Source of the DNA: JBCCTX01 sp964652565
GTDB taxonomy: Bacteria > Bacteroidota > Bacteroidia > J057
Direction of reading: 5' to 3'
Length of the DNA: 38,343 nucleotides
NCBI GenBank assembly: GCA_964652565.1
Contig: CAZZEC010000046.1
Coordinates: 1 to 38,343, forward strand
The translations under genes and the position numbers were made by a program. Positions 1-7,347 of this stretch are shown in pieces (position 1 is the first letter of the stretch; each line of letters starts with the position of its first letter). Below the pieces are notes generated by a model, which worked only from the letters and a program-made list of their open reading frames with translations, was not told the origin of the DNA and searched no databases.

Positions 1-1
1 A

Positions 2-166
2 CTTGAGCATCTCAATACCATTATGACTAATGGTCAATTAATTGAGCGTTCATTAGCTATCATACGCAATTCCATATTACAAATTCCAGTAGATAATGCA
101 GAAGCTCGAGTCAGGCTTGCCTTGTATTTAATCATGATCTCACCTGATTATACAATACTCAAGTAG
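2..166 (+). CDS. DUF1800 family protein, C-terminal fragment (5' end outside window)
   Basis: An open frame runs in from the window edge and ends at TAG 164-166, giving 54 residues that finish in RLALYLIMISPDYTILK. DUF1800 proteins commonly end with a conserved 'xxxLYLIMxSPEYQ' type tail, and in Bacteroidota a DUF1800 gene is very often followed by a DUF1501 gene, which is what lies next. The function of DUF1800 is unknown; the pair is exported and often sits with secreted proteins. Only the tail is visible, so the assignment rests on this tail plus the neighbour. Confidence 0.6.
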   Translation, partial: LEHLNTIMTNGQLIERSLAIIRNSILQIPVDNAEARVRLALYLIMISPDYTILK

Positions 167-173
167 GATGAGC

Positions 174-260
174 GATAGTTATGACGACGGACCGCAGACG
201 ACGGACGATAGTTATGACGACGGACGACAGTTTAGACCACAGACCACGGACGACAGACGA
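174..260. repeat. Degenerate GACGAC/GACCACAGAC intergenic repeat, block 1
   Basis: The spacer after the DUF1800 gene is built from reiterated words such as GACGACGGAC and GACGACAGAC. The 19-base unit GATAGTTATGACGACGGAC occurs exactly twice, at 174-192 and 207-225. The 10-mer GACCACAGAC at 235-244 and the 9-mer GACGACAGA at 249-257 both recur in the second block near 10.8 kb. It has no open frame of interest and is not a CRISPR because there are no regular spacers. Confidence 0.7.
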
Positions 261-264
261 AAAT

Positions 265-282
265 AACCACTCTGTAGTGGTT
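265..282. repeat. Stem-loop AACCACT-CTGT-AGTGGTT
   Basis: A perfect 7-bp inverted repeat with a 4-base loop lies just after the GACGAC repeat block and 50 bases before the DUF1501 start. It could end the DUF1800 transcript or belong to the repeat element; the following bases (TAAACC) are not a T tract, so a classical intrinsic terminator is not supported. Confidence 0.4.
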
Positions 283-332
283 TAAACCAACAATATCACA
301 ATTCAACAATTTCACAATGACCCGATTCCACA

Positions 333-1757
333 ATGAAACAACATTCTAACAAAACATATACTCGAAGATCCTTTTTAGGATCTGCCAGCTGTGCTGCGGT
401 GGGAACTGCCACCATGTTTACCAGCTTATTTAACCTGGGGATGGCCAATGTCTTGGCTGGAACCCGAACCAGAGACTTATACAAGTCTGAAGAGGATGAT
501 TACCAAGCGTTAGTATGTATTCTACTCGCAGGAGGAAATGACTCATACAATATGTTAGTTCCTTATGATGATGAATCCCACGCTTTGTATCAATCAACCC
601 GATCCAATTTAGCTCTTAGTAAGGAGGACCTGCTGCCCTTAGACTTTGATCCGGGAGAGGGGAAAAAATATGCCATACATCCGTCTATGCCAGAGGTTGT
701 GAAGCTGTTTGATGAAGGTAAACTAGCCTTCTTATCGAATGTTGGGACGTTGATCGAGCCTATTTCTTCTGTAAATGCTTATAACAGTTCGATCAGACTA
801 CCTCTGGGATTATTTTCACATGCAGATCAAATTCAGCAATGGCAGACTTCCGTACCACAAGAACGATCTGCGCTGGGTTGGGGAGGAAGAATGGCAGACA
901 TACTTGGAGAAATGAATAGTAACCCCGACCTGTCCATGAATATCTCCCTTTCAGGTAATAACGTATTTCAGTCAGGAAACCAAACGGTGGAATACACCAT
1001 TGTTCCGTATGGAAATGGAAGTATTGGGATTAAAGGCTTAGACAGTCCTGATCCATTTAACCAACTCCAAAGCACAGCTGTAAAAAGCCTATTAGAGCAA
1101 GAGTACCAGGATATTTTTAAGCAGACCTATACACGCATTATCCGAAAAGCACAAACGAATCATACTTCCTTTTCAGATGCTATTGATACAGTACGTCTCA
1201 ATACCATTTTTTCTCCCAATTACGTCTCTCAGAGTCTACATATGATTGCAAGAGTGATAGGTGCTCGGCAACAATTAGGGATGAAGCGGCAGACTTTTTT
1301 CCTTACATATGGTGGATGGGACCATCATGATGAAGTGTTAAACAACCAATTGGAGATGTTGGGTATTTTGAGCAGGGGGCTTTCTGAATTCCAGACAGCT
1401 ATGGATGAACTAGGTACGGGAACACAGGTCACAACATTTACTATTTCTGACTTTAGTAGAACCTTAACCTCTAATGGGAATGGAACAGACCATGCCTGGG
1501 GAGGCAATGTACTGGCTATGGGAGATTCTGTAAGAGGGGGTAATATATATGGAAAATATCCTGAATTAGCCTTAAATAGCTCTCTGGACGTAGGAAATGG
1601 GATTTTATTGCCTACGACCTCCTGCGACGAATATTTTACGGAATTAGCACTTTGGTTTGGGGTTTCTCCTTCTGACCTACCACTTATTTTTCCCAATATC
1701 GGTAATTTTTATACTACAGGGAGGGGTGAATTACCCATAGGATTCATGAATATTTAA
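333..1757 (+). CDS. DUF1501 family protein with Tat signal
   Basis: A 474-residue protein whose N-terminus has a twin-arginine signal (RRSFLG at residues 11-16, then a hydrophobic stretch), so it is probably folded before export to the periplasm. The body shows typical DUF1501 landmarks: LLAGGNDSYNMLVPY near residue 65, HADQIQQWQ near 165, GGWDHHDE near 330 and SDFSRTLTSNG...DHAWGGN near 375-395. DUF1501 is related to the alkaline-phosphatase-like/sulfatase fold, but its reaction is not established. Gene order DUF1800-DUF1501 is conserved in this phylum, and the next gene starts 27 bases downstream, so one transcript is likely. Start chosen at 333 because the Tat motif follows at once. Confidence 0.9.
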   Translation: MKQHSNKTYTRRSFLGSASCAAVGTATMFTSLFNLGMANVLAGTRTRDLYKSEEDDYQALVCILLAGGNDSYNMLVPYDDESHALYQSTRSNLALSKEDLLPLDFDPGEGKKYAIHPSMPEVVKLFDEGKLAFLSNVGTLIEPISSVNAYNSSIRLPLGLFSHADQIQQWQTSVPQERSALGWGGRMADILGEMNSNPDLSMNISLSGNNVFQSGNQTVEYTIVPYGNGSIGIKGLDSPDPFNQLQSTAVKSLLEQEYQDIFKQTYTRIIRKAQTNHTSFSDAIDTVRLNTIFSPNYVSQSLHMIARVIGARQQLGMKRQTFFLTYGGWDHHDEVLNNQLEMLGILSRGLSEFQTAMDELGTGTQVTTFTISDFSRTLTSNGNGTDHAWGGNVLAMGDSVRGGNIYGKYPELALNSSLDVGNGILLPTTSCDEYFTELALWFGVSPSDLPLIFPNIGNFYTTGRGELPIGFMNI

Positions 1758-1784
1758 TGCTCACCTTTTTAATATTATCTCATC

Positions 1785-2531
1785 ATGAAAATATATTGTA
1801 CACTTTTCATATTGTTATTTATACAAAGCTCCCTGTATGCTCAATGCAACGACCAGACTATTTGGGATCAAACCTGGTATTCTTGCGAACTCAATGAAAA
1901 CCCCAATCCTGAAAAAGATCCTTCACACTGGATTTTATACGACCTTGGTGCCATGTATCCATTATCAGACACGAAAATATGGAATGTCAATCAAGCAGGA
2001 GAAACGGATAGAGGAATGAAAGAGGTAACCATTGAAGTCTCAAATGATAAAAATAAATGGGAAAGCCTTGGGAACTTTCAGTTACCTCAAGCTAGTGGGA
2101 ACTTTGATTACCCTGGATTTGAAGGACCCGACTTTTCAGGTGTGAGAGCAAGATATATATTGATAACAGCAATCAGCAATTGGGGAGATCCATCCTGCTA
2201 TGGATTGTCGGAGGTACAGTTTAATATAGCTTCAGACCTGTTGACTACCCCCATTCAATCTGATATACTCAAGGACCCGGTTATCCTTTATCCTAATCCA
2301 GCATCAGAATATATACATATTTCCTTTACCAGTGATAGACCCACGCGTTGGACCCTTACACTATACAATCTATTGGGCCAAGAGGTAAAAAGTGGAGAAT
2401 ACCCTATTGAAGCAAGACACCAAAAGTTGCAATTTCCTTTGAAACAAGTAAGCATGGGAACATATTGGCTGTCAATAAATGACGAACAAGGAAGAATGGT
2501 ATTTGGACAACGCGTCATTATCCAACAATGA
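1785..2531 (+). CDS. Secreted discoidin-like protein with T9SS type A sorting domain
   Basis: A 248-residue protein with a Sec signal peptide (about residues 1-19, ending LYAQ). A beta-sandwich resembling F5/8 type C or galactose-binding domains follows: ...MKEVTIEVSNDKNKWESLG... and RARYILITAISNWGDPSCYGLSEVQFNI, about residues 25-147. From about 165 to the end is a type IX secretion C-terminal domain: LYPNPASEYIHISF, a LYNLLGQEV turn, and a final GTYWLSI...GQRVIIQQ. Such domains direct export across the outer membrane and surface attachment. It sits right after DUF1501, matching the recurrent pattern of DUF1800/DUF1501 genes beside T9SS cargo. The ligand is unknown. Confidence 0.8.
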   Translation: MKIYCTLFILLFIQSSLYAQCNDQTIWDQTWYSCELNENPNPEKDPSHWILYDLGAMYPLSDTKIWNVNQAGETDRGMKEVTIEVSNDKNKWESLGNFQLPQASGNFDYPGFEGPDFSGVRARYILITAISNWGDPSCYGLSEVQFNIASDLLTTPIQSDILKDPVILYPNPASEYIHISFTSDRPTRWTLTLYNLLGQEVKSGEYPIEARHQKLQFPLKQVSMGTYWLSINDEQGRMVFGQRVIIQQ

Positions 2532-2545
2532 TCGATTTCATCAAG

Positions 2546-2579
2546 CATGGATTGCAATTCCTTACGATTGTGATCCATG
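2546..2579 (+). terminator. Long stem-loop downstream of the T9SS gene (terminator-like, no T tract)
   Basis: CATGGATTGCAAT (2546-2558) pairs with ATTGTGATCCATG (2567-2579) over 13 positions. Two of these are G-U wobbles on the plus strand, and on the minus strand they become A-C mismatches. The loop is 8 bases. It starts 14 bases after the stop codon of the plus-strand gene and overlaps the last codons of the convergent minus-strand gene. A U-run does not follow, so it may protect a 3' end or act with Rho. Confidence 0.45.
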
Positions 2580-3074
2580 TGTACTAACAATATCAAAAAG
2601 TAGGTATAAAGTTTTTCCAGGAGCTAAATTGTTCCATTGCTCAATCAGTTTGGTGTATTTTTCTCTAATTAAATCTAGCTTTTCTTTGTTTAAGCTTTGA
2701 GGATAGGGAATTTGATCCTTTTGAAGGATATCTTTCAACATTTCCAAAAAGGCTTCATTTCGTTCATGACTCAGCGCTTCCGTTTGCAACAAATTGATTA
2801 TGTGTTCTGTCTGGATTGCTTCTACAGGTAAATATTTTCCTTTAAGCTTTTCAGGTTTTTGTTCTATGGGCAATTCGAAATCAGAGGCTTCATAGCCCTG
2901 ATCAATTAGTCCTAAAAAAGCCTGGGTACACTTCATCTCTCTTTCTACAACAAAATGTGCCAGATCGTGCAACTCTTGACCATGATGTATTTTCAACCAA
3001 GTACGTGTCCCATCTGATCGGATAAAAGTAATTATAGATGGCTTGTTGAGATATTTTTTAAATTGAAGTTCCAT
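2562..3074 (-). CDS. Conserved hypothetical protein (170 aa)
   Basis: A soluble 170-residue protein without signal peptide or membrane segment. It begins MELQFKKYLNKPSIITFIRSDG and has HHGQELHDLAHFVVERE at about residues 31-47, followed by a charged helical C-terminal half. I recall similar 'HDLxHxxVE' proteins of unknown function with a QGY/LIDQG motif shortly after, but I cannot name a family. The gene is convergent with the T9SS gene (30-base gap) and divergent from proS. A perfect dyad and a TAnnTTTG box lie upstream. Confidence 0.7.
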   Translation of the reverse strand: MELQFKKYLNKPSIITFIRSDGTRTWLKIHHGQELHDLAHFVVEREMKCTQAFLGLIDQGYEASDFELPIEQKPEKLKGKYLPVEAIQTEHIINLLQTEALSHERNEAFLEMLKDILQKDQIPYPQSLNKEKLDLIREKYTKLIEQWNNLAPGKTLYLLFDIVSTHGSQS

Positions 3075-3169
3075 GCTCTTCTACTTATTAGATACATATT
3101 TTCAAAAACATAATCCCTTTAGCGTGAAAAGCCCTTACGCCACAAAGAACATTTCTATATTCATTCTTA

Positions 3170-3177
3170 CAAAGATA
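3170..3177 (-). promoter_or_regulatory. Candidate -7 box (TATCTTTG) for the minus-strand hypothetical gene
   Basis: Read on the minus strand this is TATCTTTG, an exact match to the Bacteroidota -7 consensus TAnnTTTG. It would give a leader of roughly 90 bases before the ATG at 3074. A good -33 element was not seen at the usual spacing, so support is partial. It overlaps the dyad at 3174-3191. Confidence 0.4.
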
Positions 3178-3191
3178 ATTCAAGAATTATC
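3174..3191. promoter_or_regulatory. 18-bp perfect dyad between divergent genes (operator-like)
   Basis: GATAATTC-AA-GAATTATC is a perfect inverted repeat, 8 bp arms with a 2-base centre. It overlaps the minus-strand -7 box at 3170-3177 and lies 24 bases upstream of the candidate proS -7 box at 3215. Its symmetry and position fit a dimeric repressor or activator site, though the protein is unknown. Confidence 0.5.
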
Positions 3192-3214
3192 GCTTTCTTA
3201 GCTTGAAATTCGTT

Positions 3215-3222
3215 TATTTTTG
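3215..3222 (+). promoter_or_regulatory. Candidate proS -7 box (TATTTTTG)
   Basis: TATTTTTG matches TAnnTTTG exactly. Transcription would begin near 3229, giving a leader of about 16 bases before the ATG at 3245. This argues against the in-frame ATG at 3203, which would lie upstream of the transcript. A -33 TTTG is not evident. Confidence 0.45.
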
Positions 3223-3244
3223 CCTAAAACATGGTCATTCAATT

Positions 3245-5002
3245 ATGAAATATTCTCACATACTCTTTTCTACACGTAAGGAGTCTTCAAGCCATATTGA
3301 TATATTTTCTCAAGATTTGTTAGCGCGAGCTGGATATATACGACAACTATCTACAGGTATTTTCTCAGCCTTACATTTTGGACAAAGATCTTTTCGTAAG
3401 ATCGAACAAATATTACGAGAAGAGATGAATACAATCGGCGGAGTTGAAATAAGTATGCCAGTGATTCATTCAGCAGATATATGGAAACAAACAGGAAGAT
3501 ATGATGGCATCGATGAATCTTTAGTAAGATTCAAAGACCGTGCTGGAAGGGATATGGTATTAGCTATGACGCATGAAGAAGTAGTAGCAAGCCTAGCAAG
3601 AAGTGAAATAACAACTTATAAACAACTCCCACTACTGGTATATCAGATCCAAACAAAGTTTCGCGATGAAGCCAGAGCCAGAGGGGGGCTGATTAGAGTG
3701 AGAGAGTTTGTCATGAAGGATTCCTATTCCCTGGATACTTCATGGGAGGGACTACAAAAGCAGTATCAGGCACATTATGAAGCTTACTTCAATATTTTTC
3801 AACGTGTAGGACTACCTGTAATCGCCATCGAAAGCGATGTGGGCATGATGGGTGGACGCAAAGCACATGAATATATGTATCTCACGGGGATAGGAGAAGA
3901 CACAATCTTTATTTCTGAAAATACCGGATATCAGGCAAACAAGGAAGTAGCAACGTTCACAAAACCCGTGCCTCCAGAGGAAGACCTGCAACCACTTGAA
4001 AGAGTATACACTCCCAGGACCAAAACGATTCTTGATTTAGCAAATTATCTCAGCATAGATCCCGATCGCTGCGGAAAGGTAGTTTTCTTTTCAAGCACCG
4101 TAGGGGGTGAACACAAAGTCATTTTGGCTGTAGTCAGAGGAGACATGGATGTCAATCCTGTAAAACTACAAAAGCTGATACAGTCATCTGAGTTAGTAAC
4201 TGCCACGCAAGAAGAGATTGATTCAATAGGTGCTGTTGCAGGCTATGCTTCTCCCATTAATGTTGATAGTAATAAAACATTGATTGTTGTCGATGACCTT
4301 ATCACTGAATCCATGAATTTGGTCATGGGTGCCAATGAAGAAGATTATCACTTGATCAATGTGTGCTATGGTCGAGATTACGAAAGTGAATACGTAGGTG
4401 ATATCACATATGCTTATGATGGTGCCTTAGCACCAGATGCTGAATCTGATGAAGACACCCTACAATCTGTAAGAGGGGTAGAAGTAGGAAATATTTTTCA
4501 GTTAGGGACCAAATATTCCATAAGTCTGGGAGCAAATTTTATGGACCCTAATGGACGATACCAACCCATTGTTATGGGATCTTACGGGATAGGGGTAGGG
4601 AGGTTATTAGGCTGTCTGGCGGAAGAGTACCACGATGAACGTGGCCTTATGCTTCCTATCACTGTAAGTCCCTATGACGTATATATCGTAGGGTTACCTG
4701 ATAATGATGAAATCAAACAAGAGGCAGAAAACATCTATCTCCTATTGAAAAACGCAGGTATAGAAGTCCTCTATGACGATAGAAGTAACAAGGAGGCAAG
4801 TGCAGGGGAGAAATTCAGTGATGCAGACCTCATAGGTGTGCCTCTACGTCTTACTGTTTCCAAAAGATCCCTTAAACAAGGGGGTATAGAGATGAAACTG
4901 AGGAAGGATCAGGAAAGAGACATTATAGCAAAGGAAAAGCTATTAGATACTGTTTCATCTATATTAAATATGCTCAAATCTGAATTATCTACTTCTGACT
5001 AA
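3245..5002 (+). CDS. proS: Prolyl-tRNA synthetase, bacterial type with editing domain
   Basis: A 585-residue class II aminoacyl-tRNA synthetase that charges tRNA-Pro in the cytoplasm. Motif 1 lies around residues 45-75. Motif 2 includes TKFRDEARARGGLIRVREFVMKDSYS at about 137-160. Motif 3 is MGSYGIGVGRLLG near residue 445. Between motifs 2 and 3 lies the YbaK-like editing insertion, about residues 220-400 (CGKVVFFSS..., GANEEDYHLINVCYGRDY), and the C-terminus has the anticodon-binding domain (SPYDVYIVGLP...VLYDDRSNKEASAGEKFSDADLIGVPLRL). Length and order fit bacterial type 1 ProRS (about 570 aa), not the shorter eukaryote/archaeal-like type 3 that I know as usual in Bacteroidota. The start at 3245 is preferred because MKYSHILFSTRKE is the usual N-terminus and because of the promoter position. 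Confidence 0.93.
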   Translation: MKYSHILFSTRKESSSHIDIFSQDLLARAGYIRQLSTGIFSALHFGQRSFRKIEQILREEMNTIGGVEISMPVIHSADIWKQTGRYDGIDESLVRFKDRAGRDMVLAMTHEEVVASLARSEITTYKQLPLLVYQIQTKFRDEARARGGLIRVREFVMKDSYSLDTSWEGLQKQYQAHYEAYFNIFQRVGLPVIAIESDVGMMGGRKAHEYMYLTGIGEDTIFISENTGYQANKEVATFTKPVPPEEDLQPLERVYTPRTKTILDLANYLSIDPDRCGKVVFFSSTVGGEHKVILAVVRGDMDVNPVKLQKLIQSSELVTATQEEIDSIGAVAGYASPINVDSNKTLIVVDDLITESMNLVMGANEEDYHLINVCYGRDYESEYVGDITYAYDGALAPDAESDEDTLQSVRGVEVGNIFQLGTKYSISLGANFMDPNGRYQPIVMGSYGIGVGRLLGCLAEEYHDERGLMLPITVSPYDVYIVGLPDNDEIKQEAENIYLLLKNAGIEVLYDDRSNKEASAGEKFSDADLIGVPLRLTVSKRSLKQGGIEMKLRKDQERDIIAKEKLLDTVSSILNMLKSELSTSD

Positions 5003-5153
5003 TGAGCATAATCTTATTTACTAACCTAATTTTATCTTAAAAATACAAAGATGTTTTTTTCTTAAAAATGAACAAACCTTGCTCTTAGAGACTCTCTGTG
5101 GTTTACTACATGTTATTACTTTTCAGAATATTACTATTTCTCAATATAATTGA

Positions 5154-6125
5154 TCAATCCAATTCTATTACAACATCTTTTCCCATAGATACTTCGTTTA
5201 TTTCATCACTAAAAACGTCTAAAAGTAATGATTCAGGCGATGTCCTTGATTTGTACTTTTCTAAATTTATTGTACTAGAAATACTATAATCATTCTTCTT
5301 AAAGAAATTAACTACATCCATAGATGGATGGCCATAACTATTTTTTCCTACGGAAATAATAAGAGATGCATTATTTGATTTAGGAGTAATTATTTTCCAA
5401 AAGTTGCTATGGTGATTCTTCTTGGAGCCGTGGTGAGGCGCTTGAGCTACAATTAGGATGTGTTTCTTAGGGAATAAGTCTCCACGGGATTTTAGTCTTT
5501 TAAAACTCCTACTCTCAGCATCAGACGTTAATAGTAAAAATTTATTATTTGCATTGTTATATAGCTTGATTATTGTGCTTAAGTAATTAGCATTGGGATT
5601 ATTGTTAGCATCTTCCTCAAGGTTATAAGGTAGAGCATCTTTGATGTAATCATCAAATTCCTTTAATGAAGGAGATACTGGAATGAGTTCCCATTTTTCA
5701 TCTAGAGGGAATTTGAAAGGTGCATCTCCTTGGATTATAGCTACCTTTATTCTCGACTCATTAACAGATTTTCTTAAATATATAAATAGATCTTGAATCG
5801 ATTTTGTTGCTATTGCTGTAAGACATGCTGTTTTTAAGTAATCTGGAGTTTGTTGAGAAGTATGCAAAAAATACTCCGTTTTAATATTATTTTTTTCACA
5901 ATACTCTAGTAATTCCAGAAATCCAGAAAAGTGATCGTAGTGTGGGTGGGAGAGAACTAAAAATAAAATTTTAAGTATTTTTTTCCCTTTAATATATTCT
6001 AGAACTGGATTTTTACCATCTTCTCTTCTTTTGCAATCAATTACGCCAATTAATAATTCATCGTTTGACTCCCATTCCAATATAATAGAATCACCTTGAC
6101 CAACATTGAAAAAAACGACTTTCAT
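5154..6125 (-). CDS. Stand-alone ComEC-like MBL-fold hydrolase (third gene of AT-rich cassette)
   Basis: A 323-residue protein with no signal or membrane segment. Its metallo-beta-lactamase-fold signature is of the ComEC/Rec2 C-terminal type: VGQGDS (8-13), LSHPHYDH (58-65) as the HxHxDH metal motif, TIIKL then LLLTSDAE (198-204) with the metal-binding Asp, QAPHHGSK (228-235) and SVGKNSYGHPS (258-268). Proteins of this fold are metal-dependent hydrolases, often phosphodiesterases or nucleases; the substrate cannot be read from sequence. The start ATG overlaps the stop of the preceding gene (ATGA, 6122-6125), so translation is coupled. It is soluble and lacks the ComEC channel, so it is not a DNA-uptake pore. 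Sampled lines of the cassette have 18-35% GC, against 40% in a sampled line of the next gene. Confidence 0.85.
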   Translation of the reverse strand: MKVVFFNVGQGDSIILEWESNDELLIGVIDCKRREDGKNPVLEYIKGKKILKILFLVLSHPHYDHFSGFLELLEYCEKNNIKTEYFLHTSQQTPDYLKTACLTAIATKSIQDLFIYLRKSVNESRIKVAIIQGDAPFKFPLDEKWELIPVSPSLKEFDDYIKDALPYNLEEDANNNPNANYLSTIIKLYNNANNKFLLLTSDAESRSFKRLKSRGDLFPKKHILIVAQAPHHGSKKNHHSNFWKIITPKSNNASLIISVGKNSYGHPSMDVVNFFKKNDYSISSTINLEKYKSRTSPESLLLDVFSDEINEVSMGKDVVIELD

Positions 6126-6631
6126 AATTCATCGAAAGGTATGTCTAACCCAGAGTTTTCTAATAAAGCCCATCTATCATTTAAATCGAAAGCTGATTTG
6201 TCAACAATATTTTCACCATCATAAATATCTATCCTAATCGAACCACTCTTATTCTTAATTTTAATTAGGATTAGTTTCCCAACACTCATATTACTGATGT
6301 TCTCAAATAATATAAGAGGGAATGATCTTTTCTGAAAAAATTGGTTTTCTTTATCTATGATACATTCGCAATGAACCGATTTGTCCAAAATGTCTATTAC
6401 TCTTGCTCCTATATTATAAATCTTATCCCATTTTTCTCCTGATAGAAAGCCTTCTCGATGAAACTTTTCCAAGGTAAGATTGACTTCATTAAGTGTGTTA
6501 ATGAAACTATAATCTATACTTATTGAACTTTGAGCTTGCTCTTGATCAGCATTCTTACTCAAATTTTTAGTTATCTTTTTTTCATCTACCTTAGATTCGA
6601 TAGATACAATTTTATTTTCTATTACTTCCAT
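6122..6631 (-). CDS. Unrecognised protein, middle gene of AT-rich cassette (169 aa)
   Basis: The function is not recognised. The first 40 residues are charged and low in complexity (many K, E, S, Q), likely flexible. Residues 40-95 look helical (FINTLNEVNLTLEKFHREGF...KIYNIGARVIDILDKSVHCECII), and the last 60 look like a beta-rich domain (VGKLILIKIKNKSGSIRIDIYDGENIVDKSAFDL). No catalytic motif, signal peptide or membrane segment is visible. It overlaps the upstream gene by 10 bases and the downstream MBL gene by 4, which makes a common function with the MBL hydrolase likely. It could be an adaptor, inhibitor or sensor, but the sequence does not show which. Confidence 0.7.
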   Translation of the reverse strand: MEVIENKIVSIESKVDEKKITKNLSKNADQEQAQSSISIDYSFINTLNEVNLTLEKFHREGFLSGEKWDKIYNIGARVIDILDKSVHCECIIDKENQFFQKRSFPLILFENISNMSVGKLILIKIKNKSGSIRIDIYDGENIVDKSAFDLNDRWALLENSGLDIPFDEL

Positions 6632-7323
6632 AATTCATATATGGTATTTTTTACTTGTTTGGCTAATTCTTGATATTTCTTAAAGGAAACATATCTACCT
6701 TTATTGAAAATTTTAATGCTAAAAAATTCACCTATTGAATCCAACTTCTCTCTATTACTTGGATTTTTAATTTCAAATCCTCTTGTGTTAAAATCTGACT
6801 CTCCAACAAACGGACCAATTGAATACTCAATTTCTTCATTTTCAAAACTACTTTTAAAATTTATAACAAAGTCTTTACAGTTTGCAGAAATCGGACTTAA
6901 GATGGATTTAAAATAACTGTCTCTCATTTCATTAACTAACTCATCTTTATTTTTAGATTTAAATTTTCCATTTTCAACAACGATAGCTAAATATATAAAA
7001 TTGGCTATACTACCAAAGGTTGATATTTTTTTTATCTGCGACAAGATATTAAAAAAGGGCTCTTCAACTACCGAATTTTTCTCAGCTAATGAATCAAGAT
7101 CTTGTTCGGCGATTATAAAAATCCTATCCCAAAGAATAGAAATTTGATAGAAGTCTGACTCAAAATAAAGATCTATCCTAAAATTTATTGTATTATCATT
7201 ACTAATACGGAATCTATTCGCTAAATGAGTAAACGGAGTTATGATTGATTTTATCTGATCAGAAAAATCAAGTATTGGTGTATATCTAACTTCGAATTGG
7301 TGTATAAAAGTATTGTAATTCAT
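6622..7323 (-). CDS. Unrecognised protein, first gene of AT-rich cassette (233 aa)
   Basis: The function is not recognised. A soluble, Phe/Ile/Asn/Lys-rich protein beginning MNYNTFIHQFEVRYTPILDF. It seems alpha/beta, with alternating strands such as INFRIDLYFESDFYQISILWDRIFIIAE (about 45-75) and a basic C-terminal helix. No motif of a nuclease, ATPase, TIR or protease was found. It opens the three-gene cassette, its stop region overlaps the second gene by 10 bases, and its ATG lies 24 bases past the stop codon of the ThDP enzyme on the same strand. Either read-through from that operon or a short promoter in the gap (a GAGTTTTG box, one mismatch to TAnnTTTG) may drive it. Confidence 0.7.
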   Translation of the reverse strand: MNYNTFIHQFEVRYTPILDFSDQIKSIITPFTHLANRFRISNDNTINFRIDLYFESDFYQISILWDRIFIIAEQDLDSLAEKNSVVEEPFFNILSQIKKISTFGSIANFIYLAIVVENGKFKSKNKDELVNEMRDSYFKSILSPISANCKDFVINFKSSFENEEIEYSIGPFVGESDFNTRGFEIKNPSNREKLDSIGEFFSIKIFNKGRYVSFKKYQELAKQVKNTIYELWK

Positions 7324-7347
7324 ATTTTAATACAATATAGCAAAACT

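Noticed and set aside
174..260. The GACGAC block as a CRISPR array
   Set aside because: Units are irregular and nested with no unique spacers of constant length, and no cas gene is near.
3203..3244. An upstream ATG that would extend ProRS by 14 residues
   Set aside because: It lies before the likely transcription start set by the -7 box at 3215-3222, and the MKYSHIL start fits the family.
3075..3244. A T-box-type leader before proS
   Set aside because: The probable leader is only about 16 bases long, with no T-box core or terminator.
5035..5069. Direct repeat TCTTAAAAAT at 5035-5044 and 5060-5069 as an insertion mark
   Set aside because: The copies are 25 bases apart in AT-rich spacer and flank nothing.
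5098..5289. A 63-codon plus-strand open frame at the end of the cassette
   Set aside because: It lies mostly antisense to the MBL gene, has no family resemblance, and its AT-rich composition follows from the cassette.
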